Shown: positions 41,091 to 42,105 of the stretch, piece by piece | Layout of the letters: each line of letters opens with the position of its first letter | How positions within the stretch are numbered: the stretch's first letter is position 1 | DNA from: Candidatus Nanopelagicales bacterium | GTDB lineage: Bacteria; Actinomycetota; Actinomycetes; Nanopelagicales; Nanopelagicaceae | Direction of reading: 5' to 3' | Assembly: GCA_030834095.1 (NCBI GenBank) | Contig: JAURGA010000010.1 | Location: 1 to 42,105, forward strand | Length of the DNA: 42,105 nucleotides | The notes under the pieces: generated by a model | What the model was told of the DNA's origin: nothing | The model's database searches: none | What the model saw: the letters and a program-made list of their open reading frames with translations, nothing else | Program-made: the position numbers and the translations under genes

Positions 41091-42105
41091 TGCAGAAACG
41101 TGAATTAGTTCCTGGATACAAAATCTGTCCAGTAATAAAGGGTGGGTGGCAGTTAAGTTCTGGCCACTCACTAAATCAGAAAATCGAAGATCAGCGCGCT
41201 ATTGATGACACCACTGCTTTTATTGAAGCAGGAATCGAAACTCTAGATTTTGGCGATATCTATACCGGTGTTGAGGAACTAATCGGGAAGTCGATTGCAA
41301 AGCTACAAGAAACCCATGGCGATTCGGCTCGGGACTTAGTTCAATTGCATACCAAGTATGTTCCCAATGAAAAATTCTTGGATAACTTTGATCGCTCTGA
41401 TGTTGAGACAATCGTAAATCGCTCACTTTCGCGCCTTGGTGTAGACCAAGTTGATTTAGTCCAATTTCACTGGTGGAAGTATGAAGCTAAGAATTATCTG
41501 GCAGCGATGGAAGAGCTCTTTAAGTTAAAGAGTGCAGGAAAGATTCGCCATATCGGAGTTACCAACTTTGATGTTGAGCGGTTGAGTGAAATGGTTGATG
41601 CTGGATTAAAACCGGCAAGTATCCAGGTGCAGTATTCGATGATCGATACCCGCGCTGAAGATGAAATGGCGCAATACTGCTTAGAGAACGGCATCGGCAT
41701 TCTTTGTTACGGCACGGTAGCCGGCGGATTCTTCTCAGAACGATTTCTTGGAACTAGCGAACCAACCCAGGTTGATACGAGATCAAATGTTAAATATCAA
41801 TTAATTATTAAGGAATTTGGTGGTTGGAACTTATTCCAAGAGCTACTAAAGGTTTTGGATGTAATAGCCAAATCGCACAACACTGATATCGGAACAATTG
41901 CATCGGCTTATATTGTGAATCGTCCAGGTGTCGCTGCGGTAATTGTTGGCGCACGAAATCTTTCACATTTAGAATCTAACTTAAAGATTCCAACAATAAA
42001 GTTTAGTGAAAATGAACTAGCTGCTATTGCTGAAGTTTTAAGTAGAAGCAAAGGGCCAAAGGGTCCGGTTTACTATTTAGAGCGTTACAACGATGAACAT
42101 CGCAA
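41090..42105 (+). CDS. Aldo/keto reductase, C-terminal end beyond the window
   Basis: Open frame of 338 codons to the window edge, no stop seen; nearly full length for this family. It is a paralogue of the reductase half of the preceding fusion: Asp53 and Tyr58 in TLDFGDIYTG, Lys89 in LHTKYVP, the histidine in VQFHWWKYEAKNY, then IRHIGVTNF, VQYSMIDTR and VIVGARNLSHLESNL near the end. NADPH is the usual cofactor. Coupled to the preceding gene by TAATG. Whether it also has a Rid domain is not visible. Substrate unknown. Confidence 0.88.
   Translation, partial: MQKRELVPGYKICPVIKGGWQLSSGHSLNQKIEDQRAIDDTTAFIEAGIETLDFGDIYTGVEELIGKSIAKLQETHGDSARDLVQLHTKYVPNEKFLDNFDRSDVETIVNRSLSRLGVDQVDLVQFHWWKYEAKNYLAAMEELFKLKSAGKIRHIGVTNFDVERLSEMVDAGLKPASIQVQYSMIDTRAEDEMAQYCLENGIGILCYGTVAGGFFSERFLGTSEPTQVDTRSNVKYQLIIKEFGGWNLFQELLKVLDVIAKSHNTDIGTIASAYIVNRPGVAAVIVGARNLSHLESNLKIPTIKFSENELAAIAEVLSRSKGPKGPVYYLERYNDEHR

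Overview
The window looks like the chromosome of a small-genome, moderately AT-rich actinobacterium, plausibly a freshwater Nanopelagicales-type lineage. That assignment is inferred from the tadA-associated gene beside tadA, the serS-pheA and upp neighbourhoods, frequent GTG/TTG starts, very short gaps and many genes overlapping by 1-4 bases. I saw no tRNA, rRNA, CRISPR, insertion sequence or integrase, and no gene-free stretch over 300 bases.

Positions 1-7670 are ordinary core genes: serS (partial), pheA, tadA and its companion, upp, a malic enzyme with an ACT domain, a YdcZ-type membrane protein and an ABC-F ATPase.

Positions 7707-37025 form a catabolic island. Its recognisable core takes tryptophan to anthranilate: tryptophan 2,3-dioxygenase (kynA), a cyclase-family formamidase (kynB candidate) and kynureninase (kynU). 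An anthranilate-CoA ligase and a two-domain 2-aminobenzoyl-CoA monooxygenase/reductase then activate and de-aromatise the ring. Around these lie a Rid protein, two SDRs, a BadI/MenB-like ring-opening hydrolase, a thiolase, a split B12-dependent acyl-CoA mutase with its MeaB chaperone, two further acyl-CoA ligases, a hotdog thioesterase, IorA/IorB, two FAD oxidoreductases, a PaaX-family regulator and the methylcitrate operon prpB-prpC-prpD.

The main hypothesis is a lower pathway that needs no classical beta-oxidation, for which no acyl-CoA dehydrogenase or 3-hydroxyacyl-CoA dehydrogenase of the usual type is visible here. Loss of the amino group and BadI-like ring opening of 2,5-dioxocyclohexane-carboxyl-CoA would give 4-oxopimeloyl-CoA. 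A B12 mutase could move the thioester group to give 2-methyl-3-oxoadipyl-CoA. The thiolase would split that into propionyl-CoA and succinyl-CoA, and prpBCD would consume the propionyl-CoA. This links the mutase, thiolase and methylcitrate genes in one scheme; it is inference from gene content and chemistry.

A shared inverted repeat, TTGAC-N4-GTCAA, lies in the iorA/kynB, SDR-kynA/monooxygenase and prpB promoter regions, with a degenerate copy between the two FAD oxidoreductases. It suggests one regulon; the PaaX protein is the only transcription factor recognised in the window and so the first candidate to bind it.

Positions 37130-42105 hold OsmC, a double cupin, a kynureninase-like class V PLP enzyme, an aldo/keto reductase fused to a Rid domain, and a second aldo/keto reductase that runs off the end.
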